Of a stretch of 61,058 nucleotides of DNA, positions 41,181 through 48,436 are shown piece by piece. The position numbers and the translations under genes were made by a program. This stretch comes from JBBQTU01 sp038213005 (GTDB lineage: Bacteria > Planctomycetota > Phycisphaerae > Tepidisphaerales > Tepidisphaeraceae). Under the pieces are notes generated by a model, which was not told where the DNA came from, did no database searches, and saw only the letters and a program-made list of their open reading frames with translations. The stretch lies in the NCBI GenBank assembly GCA_038213005.1, contig JBBQTU010000002.1, positions 1 to 61,058 on the forward strand, read 5' to 3'. Each line of letters opens with the position of its first letter. Within the stretch, counting starts at the first letter, position 1.

Positions 41181-42440
41181 TCAGCGGCTATACCACGCCG
41201 CAAGCTTCACGATCTCGTCGTGATCGGCAAGCCAGCGGACGCGCTGACGGAAGTTGGCGCGCCCCATCATCGCCGACCGGCCATAGTTGTGGTCGACGAT
41301 CGCCAGCGCCGCCTCGGCATCCTTCAGATTGACCGCCGCGCGTTTCTGGCCCCGGGCCATCCAGCGGGCAACGTACAGGCTCACCGGATACATCAGCATG
41401 AGGTTCTGCAGCCCTTCGATAACGCTCAGGCCGTGACACGCCGGGCCGCAGAAATCCAAGCCCATCAGCTTCACCTGCCAGTAGCGGGCGAACAGCGCGT
41501 CAATCTCAGGAGAAGCGGCCTCAAACGGCCCTTCCAGATCAGCGAACGGGACGGCCGGTAACACCTCCTGCATGGCCGGCGTCTCCCCGCGTCCGCGCGT
41601 CAATCGAAGCCCCGCCAGCATCTTCCGCAGGCGATACGCCAACCCCCCGGCCGCCAGAGTGTCGCGCACGGCATACTGCGCCACCACAAGCCTGAACTGC
41701 GTCTTGCCCAGATTAGTCGGTGCCGGGATGTCCGAAACGCTCGCCACCGTCTCATGCGGCGCCGCGACGATCAGCGTATCCAGCAGGTCATCCAGACGAC
41801 GCCCCCTCACCTTCTCAAAATTCGCCCGCCCGAGCATCCCCGCAATGAATGACCCCTGAACCAGCCGCATTACCAGCCCCGGCTGCTCGCCGACGCACAG
41901 CACCTCACGCAGACGGTCGATGATCCGACGCGTGTCCGCCCAGTCCAACTGCTGCGTCGCCGAAATCGGCGGGGCCGGCCAGTCGCCCTCCGCCACCGCC
42001 AGGTCCGCCAACTCCTGCAGATCCCTCCTCTGCTCCGCCACCGCCCGCCCTTCATTGCCCGCCACCGACGGACAACTGAACCGCACCCCCACCGCGATCA
42101 TCCCATCCCCGGCCGGCTGAAACGTAAACGGAAACGCCCGGCATCCCAGCGGCTTGGCCGGTTCGCCAAATCGGGCATGGATGCGGCAGTGATTGTGCTC
42201 GTCCAGGAAGACGCACGCCCCATCCGCCCGATGCGCCAGCCGATACGTATACACCGTCCCCCGGCTGGCCCGCTCAAACGCGTTCATGCCCTCCGGCACG
42301 CCATCCGCCTGCGTCCACTTCTGGTCCAGGATCCGCTGCTTCTCCGCGTCGGTGACGACGATCTCATGTTCGCGGCAGCAGTTCCCGCAGCTATGGCAGG
42401 ACCAGTTCTGTATCGTCGGTAATGAGAGAGTTCGTCGCAT
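41181..42440 (-). CDS. YkgJ-family cysteine-cluster protein
   Basis: A 419-residue protein. The N-terminal 120 residues carry the cluster SCHSCGNCC and, later, CRIHARFG...LGCRAFPF (Cys-rich, zinc- or iron-sulphur-binding), as in YkgJ/FliB-type proteins, some of which methylate lysines of flagellin. The remaining 300 residues are helical and contain a further Cys pair (DFCGPACHGLS). No flagellar genes are in the window. Start MRRTLSLPTIQNW; no strong ribosome site. Function best left as metal-binding protein of unknown role. Confidence 0.8.
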   Translation of the reverse strand: MRRTLSLPTIQNWSCHSCGNCCREHEIVVTDAEKQRILDQKWTQADGVPEGMNAFERASRGTVYTYRLAHRADGACVFLDEHNHCRIHARFGEPAKPLGCRAFPFTFQPAGDGMIAVGVRFSCPSVAGNEGRAVAEQRRDLQELADLAVAEGDWPAPPISATQQLDWADTRRIIDRLREVLCVGEQPGLVMRLVQGSFIAGMLGRANFEKVRGRRLDDLLDTLIVAAPHETVASVSDIPAPTNLGKTQFRLVVAQYAVRDTLAAGGLAYRLRKMLAGLRLTRGRGETPAMQEVLPAVPFADLEGPFEAASPEIDALFARYWQVKLMGLDFCGPACHGLSVIEGLQNLMLMYPVSLYVARWMARGQKRAAVNLKDAEAALAIVDHNYGRSAMMGRANFRQRVRWLADHDEIVKLAAWYSR

Positions 42441-42530
42441 AGGCCAAACCGCACTTTGGTAAGCGCGCGCGCAGCCTATCCGCGATCGCGCCCCAGTACC
42501 AGCGTCTGGCCGTTAAGTGTCGCCGTCAAG

Positions 42531-42556
42531 GTTCTTCGCGTCCGTTCTTCGCGTCC
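42531..42556. repeat. 13-bp tandem duplication
   Basis: GTTCTTCGCGTCC occurs twice in direct tandem between the YkgJ gene and the tRNA. Probably slippage; no function inferred. Confidence 0.9.
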
Positions 42557-42635
42557 GTCGGAATCAGCATCACACCCAGCCGGGCTAGGCCGACGCCTGC
42601 CGGGCCGACGCATGTGCTGCCGATGTGTCGCCGAC

Positions 42636-42664
42636 TGGCACGTTGCCCCTTGGTTGGCTACTAT
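42636..42664 (+). promoter_or_regulatory. Promoter of tRNA-Val
   Basis: TGGCAC and TACTAT with a 17-nt spacer; predicted start about 8 nt before the tRNA. Confidence 0.45.
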
Positions 42665-42678
42665 GCCCAAGCGCCATC

Positions 42679-42752
42679 GGTCCCTTAGCTCAATTGGCCA
42701 GAGCACTTCGTTTACACCGAAGGGGTTGCCCGTTCGAGCCGGGCAGGGACCA
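42679..42752 (+). tRNA. tRNA-Val (anticodon UAC)
   Basis: A full cloverleaf by eye: acceptor GGTCCCT/AGGGACC (7 bp), D arm GCTC/GAGC, anticodon stem CTTCG/CGAAG with loop TTTACAC (anticodon TAC), 5-nt variable loop, T stem GCCCG/CGGGC with loop TTCGAGC, discriminator A. The 3' CCA is not encoded and must be added. Confidence 0.97.
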
Positions 42753-42854
42753 TTGCTGTCCTCTTCATCGCCGCCATGTAGGATGCCGGCCCGCGAGGGG
42801 CTTCCTGTCGCTTCTGGCCCCCAGACCTTCTAACATCACGTCTGACTATCCTGG

Positions 42855-42882
42855 TTGCCACCCCGCCTGGAGATTCTATAAT
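42855..42882 (+). promoter_or_regulatory. Promoter of the Phd/RelE module
   Basis: TTGCCA, 16-nt spacer, perfect TATAAT, then six bases and the ATG at 42889. The clearest leaderless promoter in the window. Confidence 0.7.
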
Positions 42883-42888
42883 GTCATT

Positions 42889-43149
42889 ATGAAGACTTTA
42901 TCGATAACCGAGGGCAGGCAAAACCTGGGGGCGTGGCTCAAGCGCGCACTACGAGGCGAGGATGTGGGTTTCCTGGTCGATGGACGGGTGGTGGCTCTGC
43001 GCCCGGTGGCCGTACACTCCGAGGACTATGCCCTGCACGAATACGGCGCGAGCGAAAAGCAGGCGGATCGTGCCTATAAAGCGGCCAAGGCCGATGTGAA
43101 GAGGGCGAGGGCGGCCGGCCAAACACAACCCTTCACGGGCAACCTATGA
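42889..43149 (+). CDS. Phd/YefM-type antitoxin
   Basis: An 86-residue protein with the Phd/YefM fold signature MKTLSITEGRQNLGAWLKRA and GFLVDGRVVALRPV; the charged, Ala/Lys-rich C-terminal tail (residues 50-86) would wrap the toxin. Antitoxins of this type bind their own promoter. The start lies 6 nt behind TATAAT. The gene overlaps the toxin gene as ATGA. It is the first gene after tRNA-Val. Confidence 0.88.
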   Translation: MKTLSITEGRQNLGAWLKRALRGEDVGFLVDGRVVALRPVAVHSEDYALHEYGASEKQADRAYKAAKADVKRARAAGQTQPFTGNL

Positions 43150-43421
43150 GGATCGAGCTTCACCCTCGCTTTCGAAAGCGCGCGGCAAAACTGAGCGTGG
43201 CCGAGCGAAATCTGGTATCGGAATCCCTATGCTCGCTTCGAGACGGGTTTGGCTTGCCCCACCTGCATTCAGGCCTGGGTATCCGACGGTTACGCAAGGA
43301 CCTCTTTGAATGCCGAGCCGGACTACGTTGGCGCCTTGTATTCTTTGCTGAGAAGGGGCGAATCACTGCGTACGACGTGATGACGCATGATGAAGTGAGA
43401 GCGTGGCTGCGGAGTTTCTGA
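43146..43421 (+). CDS. RelE/ParE-superfamily toxin
   Basis: A 91-residue basic protein of RelE type: helices at residues 5-35 (HPRFRKRAAKLSVAERN), then a beta-sheet with IRRLRKDLFECRAGLRWRLV and RITAYDVMTHDEVRAWLRS. RelE toxins cleave mRNA in the ribosomal A site; the Arg/Lys-rich strands fit RNA contact, but the catalytic residues of this divergent copy cannot be confirmed. Start ATG overlaps the antitoxin stop by four bases. Confidence 0.85.
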   Translation: MRIELHPRFRKRAAKLSVAERNLVSESLCSLRDGFGLPHLHSGLGIRRLRKDLFECRAGLRWRLVFFAEKGRITAYDVMTHDEVRAWLRSF

Positions 43422-43520
43422 ATACCCTGCTCAGTTCCCGTGCGCTCAGAGAGTTCTCTCGCCACGCAATCAAGTCGCCCCGAGGGAGCCGGCTGCGAAC
43501 CAGGCAGAGGACGAACAGAA

Positions 43521-43778
43521 ATGAATAGAAACAATGCCCAGCCAGATCGCCTCGCGGGCCCCGCTGAGCGACTGCTGCAGCAACAGAACATCGATGCCGC
43601 CAAGATCCACATGCTCGCCGTCCGCGATCTCTCCGCCGACTTCGGCGAAGGCCGCATCGATCCGCTCGCCTATCGCGATAGAATGTGGCAACTCACCGGC
43701 GGCAAAACCCTGAACCAGACAACTGCGGAACTCACTGGCATCGCCGAACGAGCCAAGACCACTGGAAGCCTCAAGTAG
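43521..43778 (+). CDS. Small hypothetical protein
   Basis: An 85-residue soluble protein starting MNRNNAQPDRLAGPAERLLQ, with AGAGGA about 9 nt upstream of the ATG. Predicted mostly helical (AERLLQQQNIDAAKIHMLAV; LTGIAERAKTTG) and moderately charged. No family recognised. It follows the Phd/RelE pair by 100 nt, and its codon use looks like that of real genes here. Confidence 0.5.
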   Translation: MNRNNAQPDRLAGPAERLLQQQNIDAAKIHMLAVRDLSADFGEGRIDPLAYRDRMWQLTGGKTLNQTTAELTGIAERAKTTGSLK

Positions 43779-44132
43779 CCCTGACTGCCGCCAACTCCAT
43801 TTGTCAACGACGTTCACAGCTTTTGTTTCGACCGAAAAGCCTGTGTCTGGCTCATATCTTACGATCTTTGAGGCGGGGGAGAATGAGCCCTGGACGGATG
43901 AAAGGCAGAGCAAGAGGGGTCATGAGCCAGCGCATCCAGTAATGGCATCGACTCTTGTTGTGGTATGGCCAGACGCCCTGCCGTGCCGGCTTTCAACTGC
44001 GGACATTCGGCCGGTGGACGTCGTGGTTAATCCGGGCAGATGATGGGGCGGTTCCCCGCATTGTGCCGTTCGTCAATGGATAAGGGGCCGGGAGCGGTGT
44101 GCATGGGGGGGGAGTTGTGGTATGCTGCGGGG
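43779..44132. other. Intergenic region before the RAYT gene
   Basis: No convincing gene. It ends with TATGCT (44121-44126), a -10-like box 6 nt before the RAYT ATG. An 80-codon open frame at 43801-44043 has no ribosome site or recognisable content. Confidence 0.5.
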
Positions 44133-44813
44133 ATGCCAAGACGATCAAGAGCTTCGACGGGCGGGTATGTGTACCATGTCATGAACCAGGCGGCGGGGCG
44201 GTGGAAGATATGCCGCAAGGACGCCGACTACGTAGCGTTCGAGCAGGCGATCGCCGATACGTTTGAGCGCATGCCGATGCGGATTCTTTCCTATTGCCTG
44301 CTGCCCACTTCGTGGCAACTGGTGCTCTGGCCGAGGAAGGATGGCGAGTTGTCGGAGTTCATGCGGCTGCTGACGGTGACGCAGACGCGCCGGTGGCATG
44401 CGGCAAATGACCTGGCGGGCAGTGGGGCGCTGTACCAGAGCCGATTCAAGAGCTTTCCGATCCAGCAGGATGAGTCGCTCCTGATGGCGTGCCGGTTTGT
44501 CGAGCGGACTGCGCTGGTGGCGAAGGAGGTCGAGCGGGCGGAGACATGGCAGTGGGGCAGCGCCTTCAAGCGGCGGCAGAAGGATCGCCCGGAATGGCTG
44601 CTGGCGGATGATCGCTGGCCGGTGAGTCGGCCGACGAATTGGGTGTCGCTGCTGAACCGGCCGAACGAGGAGCAGGATGAGCGGATGCGGGTGAGCATTG
44701 TGCGCGGCCGGCCGCTGGGTCAGGAGAAATGGGTGATGCGGACGGCTCGGGCGATGTCGATGGAGAGCACGCTGCGGCCGCGTGGGCGGCCCAGGAAGGT
44801 CGTGGAGGAGTGA
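44133..44813 (+). CDS. REP-associated tyrosine transposase (RAYT) with lost catalytic residues
   Basis: A 226-residue member of the Y1 transposase/RAYT family that normally nicks single-stranded REP DNA. The framework is clear: GGYVYHVMNQAAGRW, MPMRILSYCLLP, LYQSRFKSFPIQ and the C-terminal STLRPRGRPRK. However, the HUH metal site, normally Asn-His-Trp-His, reads Thr-Ser60-Trp-Gln62, and the catalytic Tyr of CRYVERN reads Phe122 (CRFVERT). Both chemistry-essential sites are gone, yet the frame is intact. It may be a decaying copy or a DNA-binding protein that has kept only recognition. The start was chosen by homology; -10-like TATGCT lies 6 nt upstream. Confidence 0.88.
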   Translation: MPRRSRASTGGYVYHVMNQAAGRWKICRKDADYVAFEQAIADTFERMPMRILSYCLLPTSWQLVLWPRKDGELSEFMRLLTVTQTRRWHAANDLAGSGALYQSRFKSFPIQQDESLLMACRFVERTALVAKEVERAETWQWGSAFKRRQKDRPEWLLADDRWPVSRPTNWVSLLNRPNEEQDERMRVSIVRGRPLGQEKWVMRTARAMSMESTLRPRGRPRKVVEE

Positions 44814-44922
44814 GGATGATCCGGCTTGCGGATGGGGCGTGAAGCCGTAATCTAGCGGCGGTCTGGCGGCGGGTCTGATGGCAGGCCTGGCGGGGCTGTG
44901 GGTTTGTACGTTTGGAGATTCA

Positions 44923-45870
44923 ATGAGCTTTCTTGTCGGAGTGGATATTGGCGGGACGAGCGTGAAGCTTGGCCTGATTCAGAACGGCGGGGCGTTTGCG
45001 GTGGTGAAGCAGGCGTCGATTCCAACGCAGTCGGCCGACCCGGCGATGGTACTGGCTGGGCGCATCGCGGTGGCGGTGAAGGAACTGGCGGCGGGCTACC
45101 AGGTGGACGGCGTGGGCGTGGGATGTCCGGGGCTGATCGACCCGTGGAAGGGGCTGGTGCGCACGAGCCCCAACCTGAAGAACATGCCGGGGTTTGAACT
45201 GAAGGCGAGCCTGGTGAAACTGACCGGGTTGTCGGTTGAGATTCAGAACGATGCCAATGCGGCCGTGCTGGGGGAATGGCTTTTCAGCCCGGCGTCCAAG
45301 GGCGTGAAGAACCTGATCCTGCTGACGCTGGGGACGGGCGTGGGCGGCGGCGTGGTGTGCGACGGGCATCTGCTGGTTGGCGCGGATAACGCGGCGACAG
45401 AACTGGGACACTTGAAGGTCGAATATTCCAATGGTGCACCGTGCGGGTGCGGCAAGAAGGGGTGCATCGAGGCCTACGCCGGGGCCGGTGGAATTGTCCG
45501 CATCGCCAGGGACAAGATCGCCAAAGGTCAGAAGACGAGCCTGAGCGGCGAGTTCACGACCAAGGAGATCAGCATCGCGGCCGGCAAGGGGGATGCGGTC
45601 GCCAGGGAGACGCTGTTTGCGGTGGGCACGTATCTCGGGCGCGGGATCGCGCATCTGCTGGAGACGTTCAATCCCGAACAGGTGATCCTGGGCGGCGGGG
45701 CGTCGGCGGCGATCGAGCACCTGATGCCCGGCATCAACGCGGGGCTGGATGAGGTGTCGAGCTTCGAGTTCACGCGAAATCGCTGCAAGATCGAGCGGTC
45801 GGCGTTCGCGGATGACATCAACGTCATCGGGGCTGCGGCGACGTATCTGAATGCGCATCAGGCAAAGTGA
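44923..45870 (+). CDS. ROK-family sugar kinase (glucokinase-like)
   Basis: A 315-residue cytoplasmic kinase. N-terminal phosphate motif VGVDIGGTSVKLGL, the catalytic region IQNDANAAVLGE, TLGTGVGGGVV, and the ROK zinc motif CGCGKKGCIEAYAG. The substrate is probably glucose or an N-acyl hexosamine, phosphorylated with ATP. The absence of an N-terminal HTH makes it an enzyme rather than a ROK repressor. GGAG about 6 nt before ATG 44923 supports the start. Its end overlaps the convergent alkyltransferase gene by 13 nt. Confidence 0.92.
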   Translation: MSFLVGVDIGGTSVKLGLIQNGGAFAVVKQASIPTQSADPAMVLAGRIAVAVKELAAGYQVDGVGVGCPGLIDPWKGLVRTSPNLKNMPGFELKASLVKLTGLSVEIQNDANAAVLGEWLFSPASKGVKNLILLTLGTGVGGGVVCDGHLLVGADNAATELGHLKVEYSNGAPCGCGKKGCIEAYAGAGGIVRIARDKIAKGQKTSLSGEFTTKEISIAAGKGDAVARETLFAVGTYLGRGIAHLLETFNPEQVILGGGASAAIEHLMPGINAGLDEVSSFEFTRNRCKIERSAFADDINVIGAAATYLNAHQAK

Positions 45871-46229
45871 TACAGGTGGGCCGCGAGGTCCACGACCCGA
45901 TCCTTCTCGCACGGTACGCCTTCCTGTTTCAGGAGGCGCTGCTTCTCGGCGATGCCGTGGGCGTAGCCGGTCAAGCTGCCGCTGCTGCCGACAACCCGGT
46001 GGCAGGGGACGGTGGGCGCGTAGGGGTTGTCATGCAGGGCTCGGCCGACGGCGCGGTAGGCACGGGTGCTCAGCGCATCGCCGATCTCGCGGTAGGTTGT
46101 GACCTGGCCACGGGGGATGCGGGAGGTCAGAGCCCAGACCTTCTGGGCGAAGGTCATCTCAGGGGTGAGGGTTCCGCTGAGAATGTCGGGCGGCGGCGTA
46201 GGGTGCGTGCTGTTGGTTCGCTGCTGCAT
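45858..46229 (-). CDS. Small O6-alkylguanine-DNA alkyltransferase-like protein
   Basis: A 123-residue protein corresponding to the C-terminal DNA-binding/active-site domain of Ogt/MGMT: FAQKVWALTSRIPRGQVTTY, YRAVGRALHDNPYAP, and the acceptor Cys76 in VPCHRVVG. Such enzymes remove alkyl groups from guanine onto the Cys. It lacks the N-terminal domain of full Ogt and has the size of ATL proteins, but keeps Cys where ATLs have Trp. The start was set at 46229 because an extended -10 TGATATAAT lies 7 nt upstream. Confidence 0.88.
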   Translation of the reverse strand: MQQRTNSTHPTPPPDILSGTLTPEMTFAQKVWALTSRIPRGQVTTYREIGDALSTRAYRAVGRALHDNPYAPTVPCHRVVGSSGSLTGYAHGIAEKQRLLKQEGVPCEKDRVVDLAAHLYHFA

Positions 46230-46236
46230 ATCAACG

Positions 46237-46245
46237 ATTATATCA
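46237..46245 (-). promoter_or_regulatory. Extended -10 (TGATATAAT), 7 nt before the alkyltransferase ATG
   Basis: On the minus strand a perfect TATAAT preceded by TGN, then CGTTGAT and ATG. The extended -10 may compensate for the lack of a -35. Implies a leaderless mRNA. Confidence 0.6.
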
Positions 46246-46251
46246 ACAGGG

Positions 46252-46278
46252 CAAGCCTCGCCCATGGGGCGAGGCTTG
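46252..46278 (-). terminator. Perfect 12-bp hairpin between ferredoxin and alkyltransferase genes
   Basis: CAAGCCTCGCCC, ATG loop, GGGCGAGGCTTG. It lies 33 nt after the ferredoxin stop and just before the alkyltransferase promoter on the same strand, so it probably ends the ferredoxin transcript. T-tract weak. Confidence 0.65.
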
Positions 46279-46311
46279 TCCATTGAATCGTCTGACTTGA
46301 AGGCGGCCAGC

Positions 46312-46485
46312 TTATGGCATGGTCAGCGCGCCAGTGGGGCAGGCGTCAACGCAGGCACCGCAGTCGATGCAGTCGCTTTCAGAGACCAAGGCGAACTGAT
46401 CGGGCACCAGGATCGCCTGGCTCGGGCAGGCATCAACACATGCCTTGCAGGCCGAGCACTTTTCTTTCTCAACTTGTACTGCCAT
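46312..46485 (-). CDS. 2[4Fe-4S] ferredoxin
   Basis: A 57-residue protein carrying two complete cluster motifs: Cys10, 13, 16 with Cys20-Pro (CSACKACVDACP) and Cys39, 42, 45 with Cys49-Pro (CIDCGACVDACP). This is the bacterial clostridial-type ferredoxin, a soluble low-potential electron carrier. The partner oxidoreductase is not in the window. GGAG lies about 8 nt before the ATG. It is flanked by a strong hairpin downstream. Small size makes it easy to miss in annotation. Confidence 0.93.
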   Translation of the reverse strand: MAVQVEKEKCSACKACVDACPSQAILVPDQFALVSESDCIDCGACVDACPTGALTMP

Positions 46486-46848
46486 CGTCCAACTCCATTT
46501 CTAGATACGCGAGCCGAATCTAACGGGGCTCGCAACCGTAAGGTGCAGCAGATTAGGAATCCGGGCGTCTGGTGTCAAACATCGCGAAGTGATGTTGATG
46601 ACACTGGCGTCCGAAATAGATACGGGGGGGCGAGGAAATGGTTCAAATGCCCAGGCGAAATGTGAGGCGGATTACGCAATGGCCCGCCCAATCGCGGAGA
46701 GCGGCCCGGTACGTCGCGATCCCGAGACGCCTCAGGGACCAGACTCGGGTGTCGGCGAACAGGGCAGGCTCAACTGGGTGCCGGTCGGTTTTCCCCGACG
46801 GTTGTCCGGCCGTGCGGGAGAGGGTTGTCCGTATTACAATCCCCGGCC
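46486..46848. other. Intergenic region upstream of ruvX
   Basis: Contains the ferredoxin leader on the minus strand and, at 46835-46840, TACAAT lying 8 nt before the ruvX GTG. Open frames here lack signals or recognisable content. Confidence 0.5.
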
Positions 46849-47349
46849 GTGCGAACACTGGCGATTGATCTTGGGACCAGGCGGGTGGGGCTTGCCCTCA
46901 GCGATGAGGGCGGGCGCTTTGCCACGCCAGTTGACGTGCTGAATGTCATCGGGACGCAGCAGGCCATCGGGCAGATCGCGGATCTGGTGGTGAAGGAAGA
47001 CGTGCGGCGGCTGGTGGTGGGGCTGCCGCTGAACATGAACGACTCGATCGGCCCGGCCGCCCGGGATGCGGTGCGGTGGGGGCGGGCGCTGGCGACGCGC
47101 ACGGGCGTTCCGGTGGTTTACGTTGACGAGCGGCTGAGCAGTTTTGAGGCCGAGCAGACCTTTGTCGCCCGCAAGCGAGGCGGGCAGAAGTTCACTCGCG
47201 ACCAGAAGAAGCGGCAACTGGATGCCGTGGCGGCGGCCCTTTTTCTCCAGGCATTTCTGGACGGGCGACTGCAGGTGATCCGCGTTCCGGAAGAACGGAT
47301 TGCAGAATGCAGAAACCAGAATGACGAATCAAATCCGAATGCCGAATGA
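46849..47349 (+). CDS. ruvX: RuvX/YqgF-type Holliday junction resolvase-like nuclease
   Basis: A 166-residue RNase H-fold protein involved in pre-16S rRNA 5'-end maturation and proposed as a Holliday junction resolvase. Motifs: TLAIDLGTRRVGLALSDEGG (first acidic residue), RRLVVGLPLNMNDS, VVYVDERLSSFEAE (second) and KKRQLDAVAAALFLQ (third). Start GTG 46849 lies 8 nt after TACAAT with no ribosome site; a TTG eight codons upstream in frame overlaps the -10. The last 13 or so residues (ending ESNPNAE) and the stop are encoded by an inverted repeat (47309-47412), so the tail is not native family sequence. Confidence 0.92.
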   Translation: MRTLAIDLGTRRVGLALSDEGGRFATPVDVLNVIGTQQAIGQIADLVVKEDVRRLVVGLPLNMNDSIGPAARDAVRWGRALATRTGVPVVYVDERLSSFEAEQTFVARKRGGQKFTRDQKKRQLDAVAAALFLQAFLDGRLQVIRVPEERIAECRNQNDESNPNAE

Positions 47350-47412
47350 CCCATGTCCACCTCGGATTTCGGGCTTCGGGCTTCATTCGGATTTCTGGGT
47401 TCGAGTTTCTGC
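47309..47412. repeat. Inverted repeat supplying both convergent gene ends
   Basis: Outer arms GCAGAAAC (47309-47316) and GTTTCTGC (47405-47412); inner arms AAATCCGAATG (47331-47341) and CATTCGGATTT (47384-47394). The centre is iterated GAATGCCGAATGA/TTCGGGCTTCGGGCTTCATTCGG units. The RuvX stop and the stop of the DUF5666-like gene both lie inside. Confidence 0.75.
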
Positions 47413-47817
47413 AGTGCTTTCCGCAGCTCGCTTCTTCTGCTGCTTGGTCAGCGGCTGGGCGTCAACCTTGGTGACGATGTCGCTGGCATCCAGCGTGGCT
47501 CGCACGGTCATACCGAGTTTCAGGTCGGCCAGTGTGACGCCGACATTGTCAATGACGAACTCGGTCTTGTCGTTGGTCGTCAGCGTCACGTCCTCGGACT
47601 GCTGCTTGCGCTGCGTCTTGACGGTCAGGATGCCGGTTTCGACGTTCAGGCTGGTGAGTTCGCCGCGGACGGTCTTCGTGGCGGCGGGTCGGGTGGCGGG
47701 CTTCTGGGTGTTGCGGGGTTTGGGTCCGGTGGCGGGCTTGGTCTTGCCCGCCAGGGCCGGCGAGATCAGCAGGCCGGTCATTGCCAGGACGATCAGGACG
47801 TTGTGCCATCGCTTCAT
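47383..47817 (-). CDS. Exported DUF5666-like small protein
   Basis: A 144-residue protein with a signal peptide (residues 1-23, cleavage near ALA). A Lys/Thr/Pro/Arg-rich linker (residues 24-52) is followed by a beta-barrel-like domain: GELTSLNVETGILTVKTQRK, VTLTTNDKTEFVID and LADLKLGMTVRATLD, the pattern of DUF5666/OB-like periplasmic domains of unknown role. GGAGAAG upstream fixes the start at 47817. The last nine residues and the stop derive from the inverted repeat shared with ruvX. Confidence 0.75.
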   Translation of the reverse strand: MKRWHNVLIVLAMTGLLISPALAGKTKPATGPKPRNTQKPATRPAATKTVRGELTSLNVETGILTVKTQRKQQSEDVTLTTNDKTEFVIDNVGVTLADLKLGMTVRATLDASDIVTKVDAQPLTKQQKKRAAESTAETRTQKSE

Positions 47818-48020
47818 CGGCTTCTCCAAATTGGGTTCACGGGATGTGGACGGCGAGGATTATAACAGTTTCCAGAAACTGCTGTTTAACGAAAAATGCG
47901 AACTTGGTGCGCGGCGTTGGGCCATATAGTGTCCTAAGATATTCCGTAGAGCCTGCTCGGTGATGCGAGGCGCCTGATGGCGAGAGCGAGCATGGGCCGC
48001 GCGGGCTTGGTTTTGTGGGA

Positions 48021-48042
48021 GGAACTGGCGTTTGCCGGTTCC
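48021..48042 (+). promoter_or_regulatory. Hairpin in the hpf leader
   Basis: GGAACTGGC, loop GTTT, GCCGGTTCC, a 9-bp stem ending 9 nt before the AAAGGAG ribosome site. The position could allow leader-based control of hpf translation. Confidence 0.4.
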
Positions 48043-48065
48043 GCAGCAACGAAAGGAGCAGCCTC

Positions 48066-48395
48066 GTGATTGTAACAATTTCCGCACGTCACATGGATGT
48101 CACCCCGACCCTTCGGAGCTACGCTGAGCAGAAGGCAGGAAAACTGGAAAAGCACTACGATCGGATCCAGGAGATCGAGGTGGTCTTTGACGCCAGCAAC
48201 GACAAGGTTAAACTAGAGATGATTGTGAACGCCGAACACAAGGGCCTTTTCGTCGCCAGCCATGGCGAAGGTGATGCCTACGCGTGTGTCGACGGCTGTG
48301 TCCACAAGCTGGAACGGCAGTTGACCGATCACAAAGAGATGCACCGGAACCGCAAGCACCCGGACACTGAGAATCGTTCAGCAGTTCAGGCATAG
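48066..48395 (+). CDS. hpf: Ribosome hibernation-promoting factor, short form
   Basis: A 109-residue YfiA/HPF-family protein that binds the decoding centre of idle ribosomes. Signature: VTISARHMDVTPTLRSYAEQ, KLEKHYDRI, a beta strand VKLEMIVNAEHKG, and a C-terminal helix DGCVHKLERQLTDHKE. It lacks the C-terminal dimerisation domain of long HPFs. Start GTG 48066 is set by AAAGGAG 7 nt upstream. First gene of the apparent hpf-ptsN-ptsH-ptsI unit. Confidence 0.93.
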   Translation: MIVTISARHMDVTPTLRSYAEQKAGKLEKHYDRIQEIEVVFDASNDKVKLEMIVNAEHKGLFVASHGEGDAYACVDGCVHKLERQLTDHKEMHRNRKHPDTENRSAVQA

Positions 48396-48436
48396 AGGCT
48401 TACGGCGAATCCGGAGGCGAGAAGGATTGTGCGGAT

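Noticed and set aside
42531..42556. 13-bp direct repeat near tRNA-Val considered as an attachment site
   Set aside because: It is a simple tandem duplication not matching the tRNA 3' end, and no integrase is present.
43801..44043. 80-codon plus-strand frame before the RAYT gene
   Set aside because: No Shine-Dalgarno, mixed composition, no recognisable content.
46589..46942. 117-codon frame overlapping the ruvX start
   Set aside because: It would overlap the ruvX promoter and coding start and has no homology-like features.
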